Shown: positions 14,977-24,015 of the stretch, piece by piece
How the letters are laid out: every line of letters begins with the position of its first letter
How positions within the stretch are numbered: the stretch's first letter is position 1
NCBI GenBank assembly: GCA_964495145.1
Contig: CAZBUP010000015.1
Location: forward strand, 1 to 29,815
Source of the DNA: UBA6120 sp964495145
Lineage (GTDB): Bacteria; Bacillota_I; Bacilli_A; RFN20; CAG-826
DNA length: 29,815 nucleotides
Direction of reading: 5' to 3'
Notes under the pieces: model-generated
What the model saw: the letters and a program-made list of their open reading frames with translations, nothing else
What the model was told of the DNA's origin: nothing
Databases searched by the model: none
Program-made: the position numbers and the translations under genes

Positions 14977-15810
14977 ATGAAGAATGAAAAGCGCCTCTGG
15001 GCGTCACTTCTGGCCTTGATTCCCGCCTTACTCATCGCCTCAAGTTGCCAGGCCAACCAGCTCCCCATGATCGGTATGAACGCCGCCTTACCGGCAGTGG
15101 CTCATGATTTTGAGCAAGCCAAGGCCGAAGACTACACGATTGAAGTCTCCAGTTCCGAGATCATCACCCTGATCGAATCGCGAGCCTCTTTCCTCGTCTA
15201 TATCGGAAATGATTATTGCACTTCCTGCGCCGCTTTCCAGCCGGCCTTCTTCGAATACATCTTCGAAACGGGGATGCTCGTTTACCATTACGATAATGTC
15301 GCCAACGGTTCTGATTATGACCTTTTAACCAGTGCCTATCCCGACTATTTCATCGACAATCCAGCGACCCCATCGCTCTTATTTTTCAAAGAAGGGGAAA
15401 TGCGGACCCGCCAAAACGGAACCACCCGCATGTTCGACATCAACACGCTGCGGCCGATCATGGAAAGTTATGCCCAAGTGATTGATTTGCCGGTCATCCA
15501 TGATTCAGCCGCGTTTGCCAATGAGATGGCTGACGGGGTGTATTTCGTCTATGATCGCCAGAAAGCGGCCATCGTCGATTTCTATATCGACCATCTATTG
15601 GGCTTGATCGTCGACGATGACTATCGGCTCAGGCAGTTGGAAGTCAGCCTCGACGCTGAATTGGCGACCGCGGTAGTCGCTTGGCTGGGAGACGAGGATG
15701 GCAATGCCACTTTCTATCGTCAAGTCAACGAAGAAATCACGGCGTCGATTAGCCTTCAAGACGATGGCGTGGAAGCCACGCTGGCCTGGCTCAGCGATAA
15801 TATTCAATAA
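14977..15810 (+). CDS. Thioredoxin-fold lipoprotein
   Basis: This 277-residue protein has a basic N-terminus, a hydrophobic stretch and a lipobox ending IASSC, so Cys24 is the predicted lipidation site and the protein would be anchored outside the membrane. Residues about 55-160 look like a thioredoxin domain: FLVYIGNDYCTSCAAF carries a CxxC at 81-84, and ATPSLLFFKEG supplies the cis-Pro strand. The rest (about 165-277) is acidic and unassigned. It could be an extracellular thiol-disulfide enzyme. An ATG at 14973 is out of frame. It has its own leaderless-type promoter. Confidence 0.8.
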   Translation: MKNEKRLWASLLALIPALLIASSCQANQLPMIGMNAALPAVAHDFEQAKAEDYTIEVSSSEIITLIESRASFLVYIGNDYCTSCAAFQPAFFEYIFETGMLVYHYDNVANGSDYDLLTSAYPDYFIDNPATPSLLFFKEGEMRTRQNGTTRMFDINTLRPIMESYAQVIDLPVIHDSAAFANEMADGVYFVYDRQKAAIVDFYIDHLLGLIVDDDYRLRQLEVSLDAELATAVVAWLGDEDGNATFYRQVNEEITASISLQDDGVEATLAWLSDNIQ

Positions 15811-15825
15811 ACGTCATGTAACCGC

Positions 15826-15853
15826 TTGCATTGAGGCGTTTCCATGATATTAT
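15826..15853 (+). promoter_or_regulatory. Promoter of the TGS-uridine kinase gene
   Basis: TTGCAT (15826-15831), a 16-base spacer and TATTAT (15848-15853) preceded by TGA form a promoter. The leader of about 20 nt contains AAGGGAGG (15867-15874) six bases before the ATG. Confidence 0.55.
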
Positions 15854-15880
15854 ATGTTGTTCCTATAAGGGAGGCACCAC

Positions 15881-17524
15881 ATGAGTTTTAAAATCAACCA
15901 TCACGGGAAAACCGAAATCTTCGACAGCAAGATAGCCTTGATCGATTTGGTCGGCCAAGATCACGACATCATTTGCGCCAAAGTCAACAATCGCATCCGC
16001 GAACTGTCATACGAAGTCTATTACGACGCCGAGGTCATCTTCTTGACCGTCAAGGACCAAGACGCGATTCGCACTTACGAAACGTCGCTCAGATATTTGT
16101 TCGCCATGGCGTGGAACCGCTTGTTCCCGGATATCAATTTTCGCTTTTCCTACAACGTGTCGCGCTCGATCTTCGTCGAATTGCTGAACAGCGACCGGCT
16201 AGCCGATTCTTCCATGGTCCGGCAGTTGGAAGTCGAGATGCAACGGATCGTCGAAGCCAATTTGCCGTTCAAGCGATTGATCGTGTCCAAAGAGGAAGCC
16301 CGCGGCATTTACGAAGCCCGCAACATGATCGACAAGATCGAAATATTGAAATTCCGCCCCGAAAAAACCGTGCATTTCTACGAATGCGACGGCTATTTGA
16401 ACTATATGTTCGGCCACATGGTCCCCACCTCCGGTTACCTCAAGCAATGGAAGCTCCGGCTCTACAGCCCCGGCATTTTGATCCAGTACCCCCGTTCCGA
16501 ATGCCAAGGGATGATTCCTCCCTTCCAAGATGCCCCGACCTTCGGCCACACCCTGAAGGAAATTCACCAATGGGCGAAGATCACCCACGCCGATTCGGTT
16601 GCCGGCATTAACGAATACATTTCGAGCGACCGCGACGTCGAATTCATCAATTTATCGGAAGCCCTTCATAACCGCATGCTGGCCGAACTCGGCGAGCGGA
16701 TTACCGGCGACATCGACAATATCCGTTTGATTTGCATCGCCGGCCCGTCAAGTTCCGGCAAGACGACATTTGCCAACCGCCTGCGCATCGAACTGCTGTC
16801 GCGCGGCATCAACCCGATTCGAATATCGATCGACGACTACTACCTGTCGCGTGACAAAGCGCCCAAGGACGAACACGGGGAACCCGACCTAGAAAGCATC
16901 GATGCCTTGGACATCGAACTCTTTAACCAAAACATGCTCGATTTGATTCAAGGCCAATCGGTGGCTTTGCCGCGTTTCGATTTCAAGGTCGGCAAACGGA
17001 TTATCGGCCGCACCATCAAGATCGATCATGATACCGTCATCATCATCGAAGGCATCCACGCCCTTAACGACAAACTGACGAACTTGATTCCCAAACACCA
17101 AAAATACAAAATCTATATTTCGCCGCAATCGCAAATCAACCTCGACAACCACAATCCGGTGTCTTTAACCGACTTGCGCTTGCTGCGCCGCATCGTGCGC
17201 GACAAAAAATACCGCAATGCCTCAGCCGAGGAAACCATTTCGATGTGGCCGAGCGTCCGTCGTGGCGAATTCACCTGGATTTACAATACCCAAGAAAACG
17301 CCGATTACGTCTATAATTCATTCTTGTCTTACGAACTGTGCGTCATGAAGCGATATGCGATGCCGCTACTGGCGGCCATCGACGCCAATTCACCCCATTA
17401 TCCGACCGCCGAGCGGCTGATGCGCATGCTTAAATACTTCCTCGATCTCGACGATCGCTGGGTGCCATCCAATTCCTTGATCCGCGAATTCATCGGCGGA
17501 TCGTGCTACAAAGACGTCATTTAG
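15881..17524 (+). CDS. Nucleoside (uridine) kinase with ThrRS-like N-terminal domains
   Basis: This 547-residue fusion has an N-terminal TGS-like domain (about 1-60), a threonyl-tRNA synthetase second-domain-like region (about 60-230), and a C-terminal uridine kinase/phosphoribulokinase-type domain (about 280-490). Walker A is GPSSSGKT (288-295), IDDYYLSRDKAP is the nucleoside-binding segment, and IIIEGIHALND follows. Such fusions are known in Clostridia and other Firmicutes and are annotated as uridine or nucleoside kinases; the kinase part likely phosphorylates uridine or cytidine in salvage. The role of the synthetase-like half is unknown. It has its own promoter and a strong ribosome site, and overlaps the DUF5677 gene tail-to-tail by 8 bases. 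Confidence 0.88.
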   Translation: MSFKINHHGKTEIFDSKIALIDLVGQDHDIICAKVNNRIRELSYEVYYDAEVIFLTVKDQDAIRTYETSLRYLFAMAWNRLFPDINFRFSYNVSRSIFVELLNSDRLADSSMVRQLEVEMQRIVEANLPFKRLIVSKEEARGIYEARNMIDKIEILKFRPEKTVHFYECDGYLNYMFGHMVPTSGYLKQWKLRLYSPGILIQYPRSECQGMIPPFQDAPTFGHTLKEIHQWAKITHADSVAGINEYISSDRDVEFINLSEALHNRMLAELGERITGDIDNIRLICIAGPSSSGKTTFANRLRIELLSRGINPIRISIDDYYLSRDKAPKDEHGEPDLESIDALDIELFNQNMLDLIQGQSVALPRFDFKVGKRIIGRTIKIDHDTVIIIEGIHALNDKLTNLIPKHQKYKIYISPQSQINLDNHNPVSLTDLRLLRRIVRDKKYRNASAEETISMWPSVRRGEFTWIYNTQENADYVYNSFLSYELCVMKRYAMPLLAAIDANSPHYPTAERLMRMLKYFLDLDDRWVPSNSLIREFIGGSCYKDVI

Positions 17525-18626
17525 CGGTTTTCTTGGCGAGGATTTTCTCGCTTTCAATCTTATGGATCTGGCCTAATTGCGGATAATAGATTTTCCGGAG
17601 ATTTTGATATTGATTTTGCGAAGCCGGCGCTAAATTGGGGACGAACACTTCGTTGAAAATGCGTTCGATCCGGAAAAAGGTTTCATATAAATAAATCAGG
17701 GTTATGTCATAGAAAGTCGCCCGTTTCGAATAAATCAATAGCGGCGAAGAATGGGTTATTTCGCTGCTCATTTCGTAAGCGCGATTGTACCGCGATAACC
17801 CGGCTAGCTTTTGGACCCCGTCCCGGAAATTGAGCCGCAGCGGTTCACCCGCGGGAATTAGCTGATACAACCAGCCGTATTCGATGAATTTCTTCATGTC
17901 CTTGCTCTTGAGGTCGTGGGTCTTCATCTCGTCTTTCAATTTGGCGAAAATCTGGTCGCTGCGGGTGACGTCTTCGATCAATCGATGAAAAGCCAATCCA
18001 TACTGGAGATGCGTCAAATAGGCGGCGACGGCCGGGCCCTGGAATTGATGGAGAATCGTCAAGATGGCTTCCGATTCATGGAGGGTGCGCCAGGTCGAAA
18101 AAGCTTCGGTTTCGAAACCGGAGATCAATAAGTCGATGGCGCAGGTCTCCAAAGAGACGCATTTTTTGGCGATGTCGGTCAATAAGGTGTCTTGGGGTTG
18201 CTTGCTTTGGAATCCGGACAAAAGCCCGTTGATGGTATTGACGTACATCTTAAGGGTCGTCAAAGGCGGGAAAAAGCGGCTTTTGACCGCCGACTCGCGA
18301 AATTCCAAATGTTCGTTGGTCAGATATTTATCGACGGCCGCTCCGATGATGCGGGCGATGTAATGATCATCTTCCTGCAGTTTCTTCAACAAGGTTTCGT
18401 CGATTCCGGACGCATAGTAAAAATGTTCGTGGAGGCAATATAGGGTAACGACGATCGGGTTGATGTAGCGAATCGGGTTGTTGGGTTGCTGGGCTAAGAA
18501 GTTGTCGATGCCACGCAAGGCTTCTTCGTGCAATTCATAAAGAAAGGCTTCGTCGAAACGGGGCGGCACTTTCATGCCGACCAGCAGTTCGTGGAAACGT
18601 GCTTTGGTCATGGGAGCGGTCGTCAT
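17517..18626 (-). CDS. DUF5677-like protein coupled to addAB, function unknown
   Basis: This 369-residue protein is rich in helices and has no signal or membrane segment. The segment ISGFETEAFSTWRTLHESEA (about 190-210) followed later by YEMSSEITHSSPLLIY resembles the DUF5677 family, in which a repeated helix carries an R..E pair and a later S..H motif. I recall no assigned function. The ATG overlaps the addA stop (ATGA), and AAGGAGG precedes it, so it is co-translated with the AddAB nuclease genes. That suggests a link to DNA end processing or defence, but this is inference from position. Confidence 0.65.
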   Translation of the reverse strand: MTTAPMTKARFHELLVGMKVPPRFDEAFLYELHEEALRGIDNFLAQQPNNPIRYINPIVVTLYCLHEHFYYASGIDETLLKKLQEDDHYIARIIGAAVDKYLTNEHLEFRESAVKSRFFPPLTTLKMYVNTINGLLSGFQSKQPQDTLLTDIAKKCVSLETCAIDLLISGFETEAFSTWRTLHESEAILTILHQFQGPAVAAYLTHLQYGLAFHRLIEDVTRSDQIFAKLKDEMKTHDLKSKDMKKFIEYGWLYQLIPAGEPLRLNFRDGVQKLAGLSRYNRAYEMSSEITHSSPLLIYSKRATFYDITLIYLYETFFRIERIFNEVFVPNLAPASQNQYQNLRKIYYPQLGQIHKIESEKILAKKTAK

Positions 18627-21600
18627 CGTGATTCCTCCTTGGGGCTGACAGTTCGGTATTCATTCCGCGTCAGCGAGACGAGATACAGGTTGATGGGTCT
18701 CGCGGCCGTCGTGGCCACGTAATGGTGGTAGACCCGTAGTTGCCGATCGTAGGTTTGGTGGTCCAAAGACCCGGTTTTGAAGTCGATGATGTCGATGCGA
18801 TCGTCATAAACGAGCATCAAGTCGATGGTTCCGAACACATCCTGCTCCGGGTCGTAAAACGAATACTCTTGGTAAACCAAAGCCCGGCCGGCGTCTTTGA
18901 GTGGCAATGACTGTAATAAAGCCGTGATCCGATCCTTGAAAGCCCCTTCGGGCAAGTCCTTCAGCGATGGCCGGGCGTAATCCAGCCGGGACATGAATGC
19001 ATGGAGCCGGGTCCCGAACCGAGCCGAAGCCCGATCGTTGACCTCGGTTTGACTGGCCAAAATCGGTTTTTTGACGATGGGGTTTACGTGTAACTCCCGG
19101 AATTCCATCGGTGGCGTGGTTGCCTGGGACCGGATGTCATCCCGTGGCAATGGTTTGGATACCGGGGTTTTGACCGGGTCGGGCCAAGCGGCCAGGCGCA
19201 GAAAATCCAAATACGAACGCGGTGGGCTCGGGATGTCCTCGTCGGCATGCTGTTTCATCAAGATGATGATCGTTTCCCGGGCTCGGGTCAAGGCGACGTA
19301 TAGTTTGCGCATCTCCTCGGAAAGGGCGGCTTTCCGTTCTTCGGCTCGGACTAAATGGTGCAAGAAAGTATAGGGTTTGTCATCTTCGGGAACCGGAAGC
19401 ACCAGCCCGTAACGGCTATGGGCGTACGACGAGGCGCTTTCCTCGGGCAAGTTGAATTGTTTAAATAGTCCCGGATAGTAGACGACTGGGAATTCCAATC
19501 CTTTGGATTGATGGATTGTCATCAGTTTGACGGCGTCATGGGAAAGCGTCGGACTATCGAGCACGACCGGGGCATTCAGATCCGTGGCATCGTCGAAATA
19601 CGCCACGAGATCACCCAGCGTCATCCCGATGTCTTGGAGACCCTCGGCCAGATGAATCAACCCGTCGATGCGCCCGGCGTGGCTCAAGACGTCGCCTAGG
19701 TGGATCGTGGCTTGATGCAGTTCAAACTCGAGGGCGATCATGGCGATGAACCGGCCTAATGGCACGTGGTCTTTTTTGGAAGCAAGGGCGGCGATTTTAG
19801 TGAACAAAGGGTCGGAATCCTGGTGAGCCAAATCCTTCAGTTTGATGAAAATGGCCGGATCGTCGAGCCGATATAAGAAACTCCGCCAAACGCTGGCCAG
19901 TTCATGGCGGTATTTCAGTGGATAGTCATCACTGCCGTGTCCGGCCACAAGACGAATGAGATTCTCGAAGACGTTCAAAACGTCGGATTGGCGCATCTCG
20001 TCGACGAATTCGACCTCGAGGGGAATCCCGTATCGCTCAAAGACGCTCGCATAAGTTTTAAAACTACTGCGCCGGTCGATCAAGATGGCAAAATCGCCAT
20101 AGGCGATCGGTCGTAGCTTTTTCTCGTTTTTATCATAGACGAGCCGAGACCGATTCCGTTTCGCGATGATGTCCTGGGCAATCAAATCAATTTCATTGGC
20201 AATCGCGTCGTCGGCGCTTTCGGCTTCATAACCATATATGTTTAGACCGTAATCGGCTTGGGGGTCGACGGCTTGTTCATAAGCGGTTTGGCCATAGCCA
20301 ATCTCATGGCCGCCTTGATAATCGACACCCCCCAAATCGACTCTCATCAAACGGGCGAACAACCGATTGATGGCCCCAATCACTTCGCTGCGGGACCGAT
20401 AGTTCGTGTTCATGTCGATGACCCGACCGCCATTCGAATGCCGGTAAGCTTCGTATTTTTCCGTGAAAAGGGCACAATTGGCGTTTCGGAAGCGGTAGAT
20501 CGACTGCTTGACGTCGCCGACCATGAAAACGTTATCTTGGGCCAAGCCTTGGATGAAACGATCTTGTAAATCGTTGGTGTCTTGGTATTCATCGATCATG
20601 ATGAAACGAATTTCATGAGTTAGTTCCCGATGGATTTCATCCTCGCTCACCAAGCCGATGGCCATCTTGGCGATGTCGGGAAACGAAAAGCGATTGTGCC
20701 GCTTCTTGAAATCCATCATTTCCGAGTCAAGGTCCGCCGCGAGGCCAATTAGCGTTTCGGCGTAGGGTTTCGTTTTCAGATACCGATTCACAACGTCTTG
20801 TTTCAAGCCGATTGCCACTTTGTTTTTTAGTTGAGCAAACTGGTTTTTGATGCGCTTCAAGGCGTTTTTCCGCGTTTCTTCAAACTGGTATTTTCGCGTG
20901 TTCGGGAATGCGTAGGCCCCGATCGCGGTAATTTTCATGTCGAGATCATCGGTTAAGGCCAAAGCCGTGATTTCTTCATGCATCAATTGGCGATAGGTTT
21001 CTTCGTCGAAGCGGTCGACGTTCGCCAAAATCTCGGCCAGTTGTCCGTCAATCCAACGTCGGTAGTCGAGCCACGCGTTTTCAATGTAATCGTTAGAGAA
21101 ATGTTCGGTGGCGTAGTTTTCATAATATGCCCGTTTGTCGGGTTTCAGATCGGCTAGGCGACTTAGGGCTAAGACGAGATTGGCCAGGGCTTCGTCAGAC
21201 CGGACCGAGAAGGTTTCAACGAGATGAAGAAAACCTTGATCGTGATTTTCATAACGGCGGTCAAAAATGGAAGCCAAGGTGCGCTTGCGGAGCAAGTTGA
21301 GAATTTGCTCATCGAGAATGCCGACGTCGGGTTCCAGTCCCAACGCATAATGATAGCGGCGCACCAGCGTCAAGGCGTAGGCGTCGAAGGTCATGATGTA
21401 AGCCCGGTCGACCGCCGATGCTTCTTCGCGCAACTGAAGTTCGGTTAAACGATCGCGGATCCGCTGTTTCATCTCGGCAGCGGCCGCGTTGGTGAACGTC
21501 AGCACGAGCAGACTGGAGACCGGATGGCCTTGCTTGACTAATTGGGCGACCCGTTCGGTTAAAACAGCGGTTTTGCCGCTGCCGGCGCCGGCTGAAACGA

Positions 21601-21661
21601 TCGTGTTGGCGCCGCGGGTTTCGATGGCCGCTTTTTGGGTGTCATTCCATGTCGGGGCCAT
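18623..21661 (-). CDS. addA: ATP-dependent helicase/nuclease subunit A
   Basis: This 1012-residue protein is the helicase-nuclease subunit that resects double-strand breaks for RecA loading. It begins with the Q-motif and Walker A AGAGSGKT (24-31), has the Walker B MIDEYQDTN, UvrD-type motifs DVKQSIYRFR and LMTIHQSKGLEFPVV, and VALTRARE. The C-terminal RecB-like nuclease has FGTRLHAFM and DFKTG (960-964). It is shorter than the roughly 1230-residue Bacillus AddA. GGAGG precedes the ATG inside addB, with a 20-base overlap. It is followed by the coupled DUF5677-like gene. Confidence 0.94.
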   Translation of the reverse strand: MAPTWNDTQKAAIETRGANTIVSAGAGSGKTAVLTERVAQLVKQGHPVSSLLVLTFTNAAAAEMKQRIRDRLTELQLREEASAVDRAYIMTFDAYALTLVRRYHYALGLEPDVGILDEQILNLLRKRTLASIFDRRYENHDQGFLHLVETFSVRSDEALANLVLALSRLADLKPDKRAYYENYATEHFSNDYIENAWLDYRRWIDGQLAEILANVDRFDEETYRQLMHEEITALALTDDLDMKITAIGAYAFPNTRKYQFEETRKNALKRIKNQFAQLKNKVAIGLKQDVVNRYLKTKPYAETLIGLAADLDSEMMDFKKRHNRFSFPDIAKMAIGLVSEDEIHRELTHEIRFIMIDEYQDTNDLQDRFIQGLAQDNVFMVGDVKQSIYRFRNANCALFTEKYEAYRHSNGGRVIDMNTNYRSRSEVIGAINRLFARLMRVDLGGVDYQGGHEIGYGQTAYEQAVDPQADYGLNIYGYEAESADDAIANEIDLIAQDIIAKRNRSRLVYDKNEKKLRPIAYGDFAILIDRRSSFKTYASVFERYGIPLEVEFVDEMRQSDVLNVFENLIRLVAGHGSDDYPLKYRHELASVWRSFLYRLDDPAIFIKLKDLAHQDSDPLFTKIAALASKKDHVPLGRFIAMIALEFELHQATIHLGDVLSHAGRIDGLIHLAEGLQDIGMTLGDLVAYFDDATDLNAPVVLDSPTLSHDAVKLMTIHQSKGLEFPVVYYPGLFKQFNLPEESASSYAHSRYGLVLPVPEDDKPYTFLHHLVRAEERKAALSEEMRKLYVALTRARETIIILMKQHADEDIPSPPRSYLDFLRLAAWPDPVKTPVSKPLPRDDIRSQATTPPMEFRELHVNPIVKKPILASQTEVNDRASARFGTRLHAFMSRLDYARPSLKDLPEGAFKDRITALLQSLPLKDAGRALVYQEYSFYDPEQDVFGTIDLMLVYDDRIDIIDFKTGSLDHQTYDRQLRVYHHYVATTAARPINLYLVSLTRNEYRTVSPKEESR

Positions 21662-23960
21662 CTTGGGTTTCCTCCGCTGTGAGTTTGATGTGGGTCACGG
21701 CTTCGTCGGGTCGAAAGCATACGTCCCGGAATGGACAGTAGTGGCACGAGGATTCGTCGCGGTCAAGTTGCTTGGGATCAATCGTGAAATCGCTGGACCG
21801 AATCGATTGGTTAGCCTGCTTGATCAAATCCAACGCAATGTTTTTATAATGTTCGAATTCTTCGACATCGGCAACTGGCGCAGTCTTATAAAAAGTTCCG
21901 TCACCGGCTTTGAGCGCGATGTTTTTGATGAATTCGCTATGGGCAATCGTGTCGTCGAAAGCCCCTAAGACGACCGGGTCGGCTAGCGAGCGACCTTTCA
22001 ATTTCAAATCGTCGGTTTCCCGAAGGCGCGACGATGGCAGAATTGACTGGATATAAAACCCGACTAGGGAACAATCTTCATATCCCGGCGCATTCGCAAT
22101 CAATAGGGCATAAGTCGGCAATTGAAGTGAAGCCCCATGGGCCAATTTCTGCGGCTCGAAGGTTTCGCTGCCGGTTTTGTAGTCGACGATGGCGGCGTAA
22201 CGGCGGTCGCCGCTATGGATGACGATGACTTTATCGAGTTTCCCCTTGAAGGCGGTCCTTTCATCCAGGGCGAATTGGGCTTTCACTTCGGTGGCGATGG
22301 TCGGATTGGTCATGTGGGTCTGGTGTTCTTGATTGAAAGCGACCACAGCGCGCAAGTCCGCCTTCATCCCGGCGACCAAGGCCGCCTCTTTGGGGGTGAA
22401 AGGATATGCCTCGACCAGGCGGTCGAAAGTCGCCTCATATTCGAATCCGGGTTCGTACATGGCTTCAAGCAGTTCATGGGCGAGATTGCCCAAACGGATG
22501 AAAAAAGTGTCCTCCCGCGGATCAAGGCGCAAGACATAATCAAGATAATAGCGGAAACGGCATTGGTAATAAGTCTTGATCCCGGTATAGGCCAATGATA
22601 GGTTGGCCGTCCCTAACCCGGCGTCGAAATGTTGGTAACGGTAGTCGTAATCTCGATATGGCAGCGGATAGCGGGCTTGGTATGGCCCGATTAAGGGGCT
22701 GTCGCTATGATAGACGCGTTTTTGATCGAGTAAAGTGGCCAGGTGGAACTCGGCCCGCATGCCGCCGTATTCCACTGAGTCGTACCGATGGTCGGCGACG
22801 TCGTAGCCCAAGACTTTGAACAAAGGGCTCGGATAGTTTGATGCTTCGTTACCAACCGCATAAGAAATGTGCAAATCCTTTTGTTCCTCAAAGAAATATC
22901 GCCACTGGCGGACCTCGTTTTCATTGTCGAGATCATAAGTCAGTCTCCCGACGGCGGCCCGCTCGGAATCACTAAGATAGCCTTGGGTCTTTCGGACCGG
23001 TGGCACGATGCCTTGGCTGGCTCCCAAGACGAAGATATGCTGATTGACGACCGGATAAGGGGTTTCGATTTGGGTGATGGCGTCCTGATATCGGGTTGGT
23101 TCGATGGCCGCCTTGAGTAACCGGTCTTTCAAAAACTGCACCCGTTCGTGATGATGGCCGGGCAAAGCCATGACCTCATGGATTGCTTGAATGACGGGAT
23201 GGCTATGATTGAGTCCAAATTGGCGGATGGCGTCATCGGCGATATCGCGCTCGGCGCCTTCGCTTTCGAATAATGCGAAAGCCCGTCTCCCGATGGCGGT
23301 GTCGAAATGGCAATCCCGGCCGATGAAATTGATCGGCAAGTGGAAATACGGCGCCGCCAAGCGCAATTCGAAATCATAGCTCGGATCGGGGCACAAAATC
23401 GAAATCCGCCGCATGGGAAGTCCTTCTTCGATGAGGCGACTGATGCGGTTGAAGACGTGATGGACTTCTTCCCTGATGGTGGCGCATCGGGTCACGGTCC
23501 GGCTCGGATGGTGGGTAGTCTCCTGCCAATCGAGTTTCAAACCCAGGCTTTTTCCGATCTTGAGCAACTCCGGGTCTTGGGGATGATAGCCGATCACCAA
23601 CGCCGCCTTTCCAACAAAACTATCCTTGAATGAGGTATCGAATCGCAGCAATCCGCTTTGTTTCAAATCTTGAAATAACGCGTTCAGCATCTCGATGCGG
23701 GAGGAAGCGGACGTGTCTACTGGAAAATCATACAACTCGTCCATCAAAGTCTTGGCCCACGATAGGGAACCATGTTGACGGCGCATCACCGCTATCAGGG
23801 CTTCTTCGTCATAATCAAAAAACAAACCCCGGGCCAGCTCCTCTTTGGTGAATAACCGTTGGGGAGCACTCAGTCCGGGTTGTCGATTTTTAAGATAAGC
23901 CAACTGATAATGGGCCGGCAAAATAATGAAATGATAATGGTCGGGAGTCGGGGCGTTCAT
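21642..23960 (-). CDS. addB: AddB-like nuclease subunit, shortened and without a Walker A
   Basis: This 772-residue partner of AddA is about two thirds of the Bacillus AddB length. The C-terminal RecB-like nuclease has GKLDKV (573-578) and DYKTG (593-597). It is flanked by the iron-sulphur cysteines Cys467 and Cys739, Cys742 and Cys748, the C...CxxC(x5)C pattern of AddB. The N-terminus (HYHFIILPAHYQLAYLKNRQ) has no P-loop, whereas Bacillus AddB starts with one; Rex B-type proteins of lactic acid bacteria also lack it. The start is preceded by TATAAT 6 bases upstream and no Shine-Dalgarno. It leads the addB-addA-DUF5677 operon. Confidence 0.88.
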   Translation of the reverse strand: MNAPTPDHYHFIILPAHYQLAYLKNRQPGLSAPQRLFTKEELARGLFFDYDEEALIAVMRRQHGSLSWAKTLMDELYDFPVDTSASSRIEMLNALFQDLKQSGLLRFDTSFKDSFVGKAALVIGYHPQDPELLKIGKSLGLKLDWQETTHHPSRTVTRCATIREEVHHVFNRISRLIEEGLPMRRISILCPDPSYDFELRLAAPYFHLPINFIGRDCHFDTAIGRRAFALFESEGAERDIADDAIRQFGLNHSHPVIQAIHEVMALPGHHHERVQFLKDRLLKAAIEPTRYQDAITQIETPYPVVNQHIFVLGASQGIVPPVRKTQGYLSDSERAAVGRLTYDLDNENEVRQWRYFFEEQKDLHISYAVGNEASNYPSPLFKVLGYDVADHRYDSVEYGGMRAEFHLATLLDQKRVYHSDSPLIGPYQARYPLPYRDYDYRYQHFDAGLGTANLSLAYTGIKTYYQCRFRYYLDYVLRLDPREDTFFIRLGNLAHELLEAMYEPGFEYEATFDRLVEAYPFTPKEAALVAGMKADLRAVVAFNQEHQTHMTNPTIATEVKAQFALDERTAFKGKLDKVIVIHSGDRRYAAIVDYKTGSETFEPQKLAHGASLQLPTYALLIANAPGYEDCSLVGFYIQSILPSSRLRETDDLKLKGRSLADPVVLGAFDDTIAHSEFIKNIALKAGDGTFYKTAPVADVEEFEHYKNIALDLIKQANQSIRSSDFTIDPKQLDRDESSCHYCPFRDVCFRPDEAVTHIKLTAEETQDGPDME

Positions 23961-23966
23961 ACTGCA

Positions 23967-23972
23967 ATTATA
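23967..23972 (-). promoter_or_regulatory. -10 box 6 nt before the addB ATG (leaderless candidate)
   Basis: On the minus strand TATAAT (23972-23967) lies six bases before the ATG at 23960. No Shine-Dalgarno and no clear -35 are visible. Confidence 0.5.
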
Positions 23973-23994
23973 ACCAATCGCCCTGCCATTCGCA

Positions 23995-24015
23995 TCGATA
24001 ATTTCTAATTATCGA
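23995..24015. repeat. 9-bp perfect inverted repeat at the glpK stop
   Basis: TCGATAATT and AATTATCGA are perfect arms around a 3-base loop (23995-24003 and 24007-24015), overlapping the glpK stop. A T-run does not follow, so it is a weak terminator candidate at best. It may protect the transcript 3' end or mark the boundary to addB. Confidence 0.45.

Noticed and set aside
23995..24015. Rho-independent terminator after glpK
   Set aside because: The stem is perfect but AT-rich, and no T-run follows, so I list it only as an inverted repeat.
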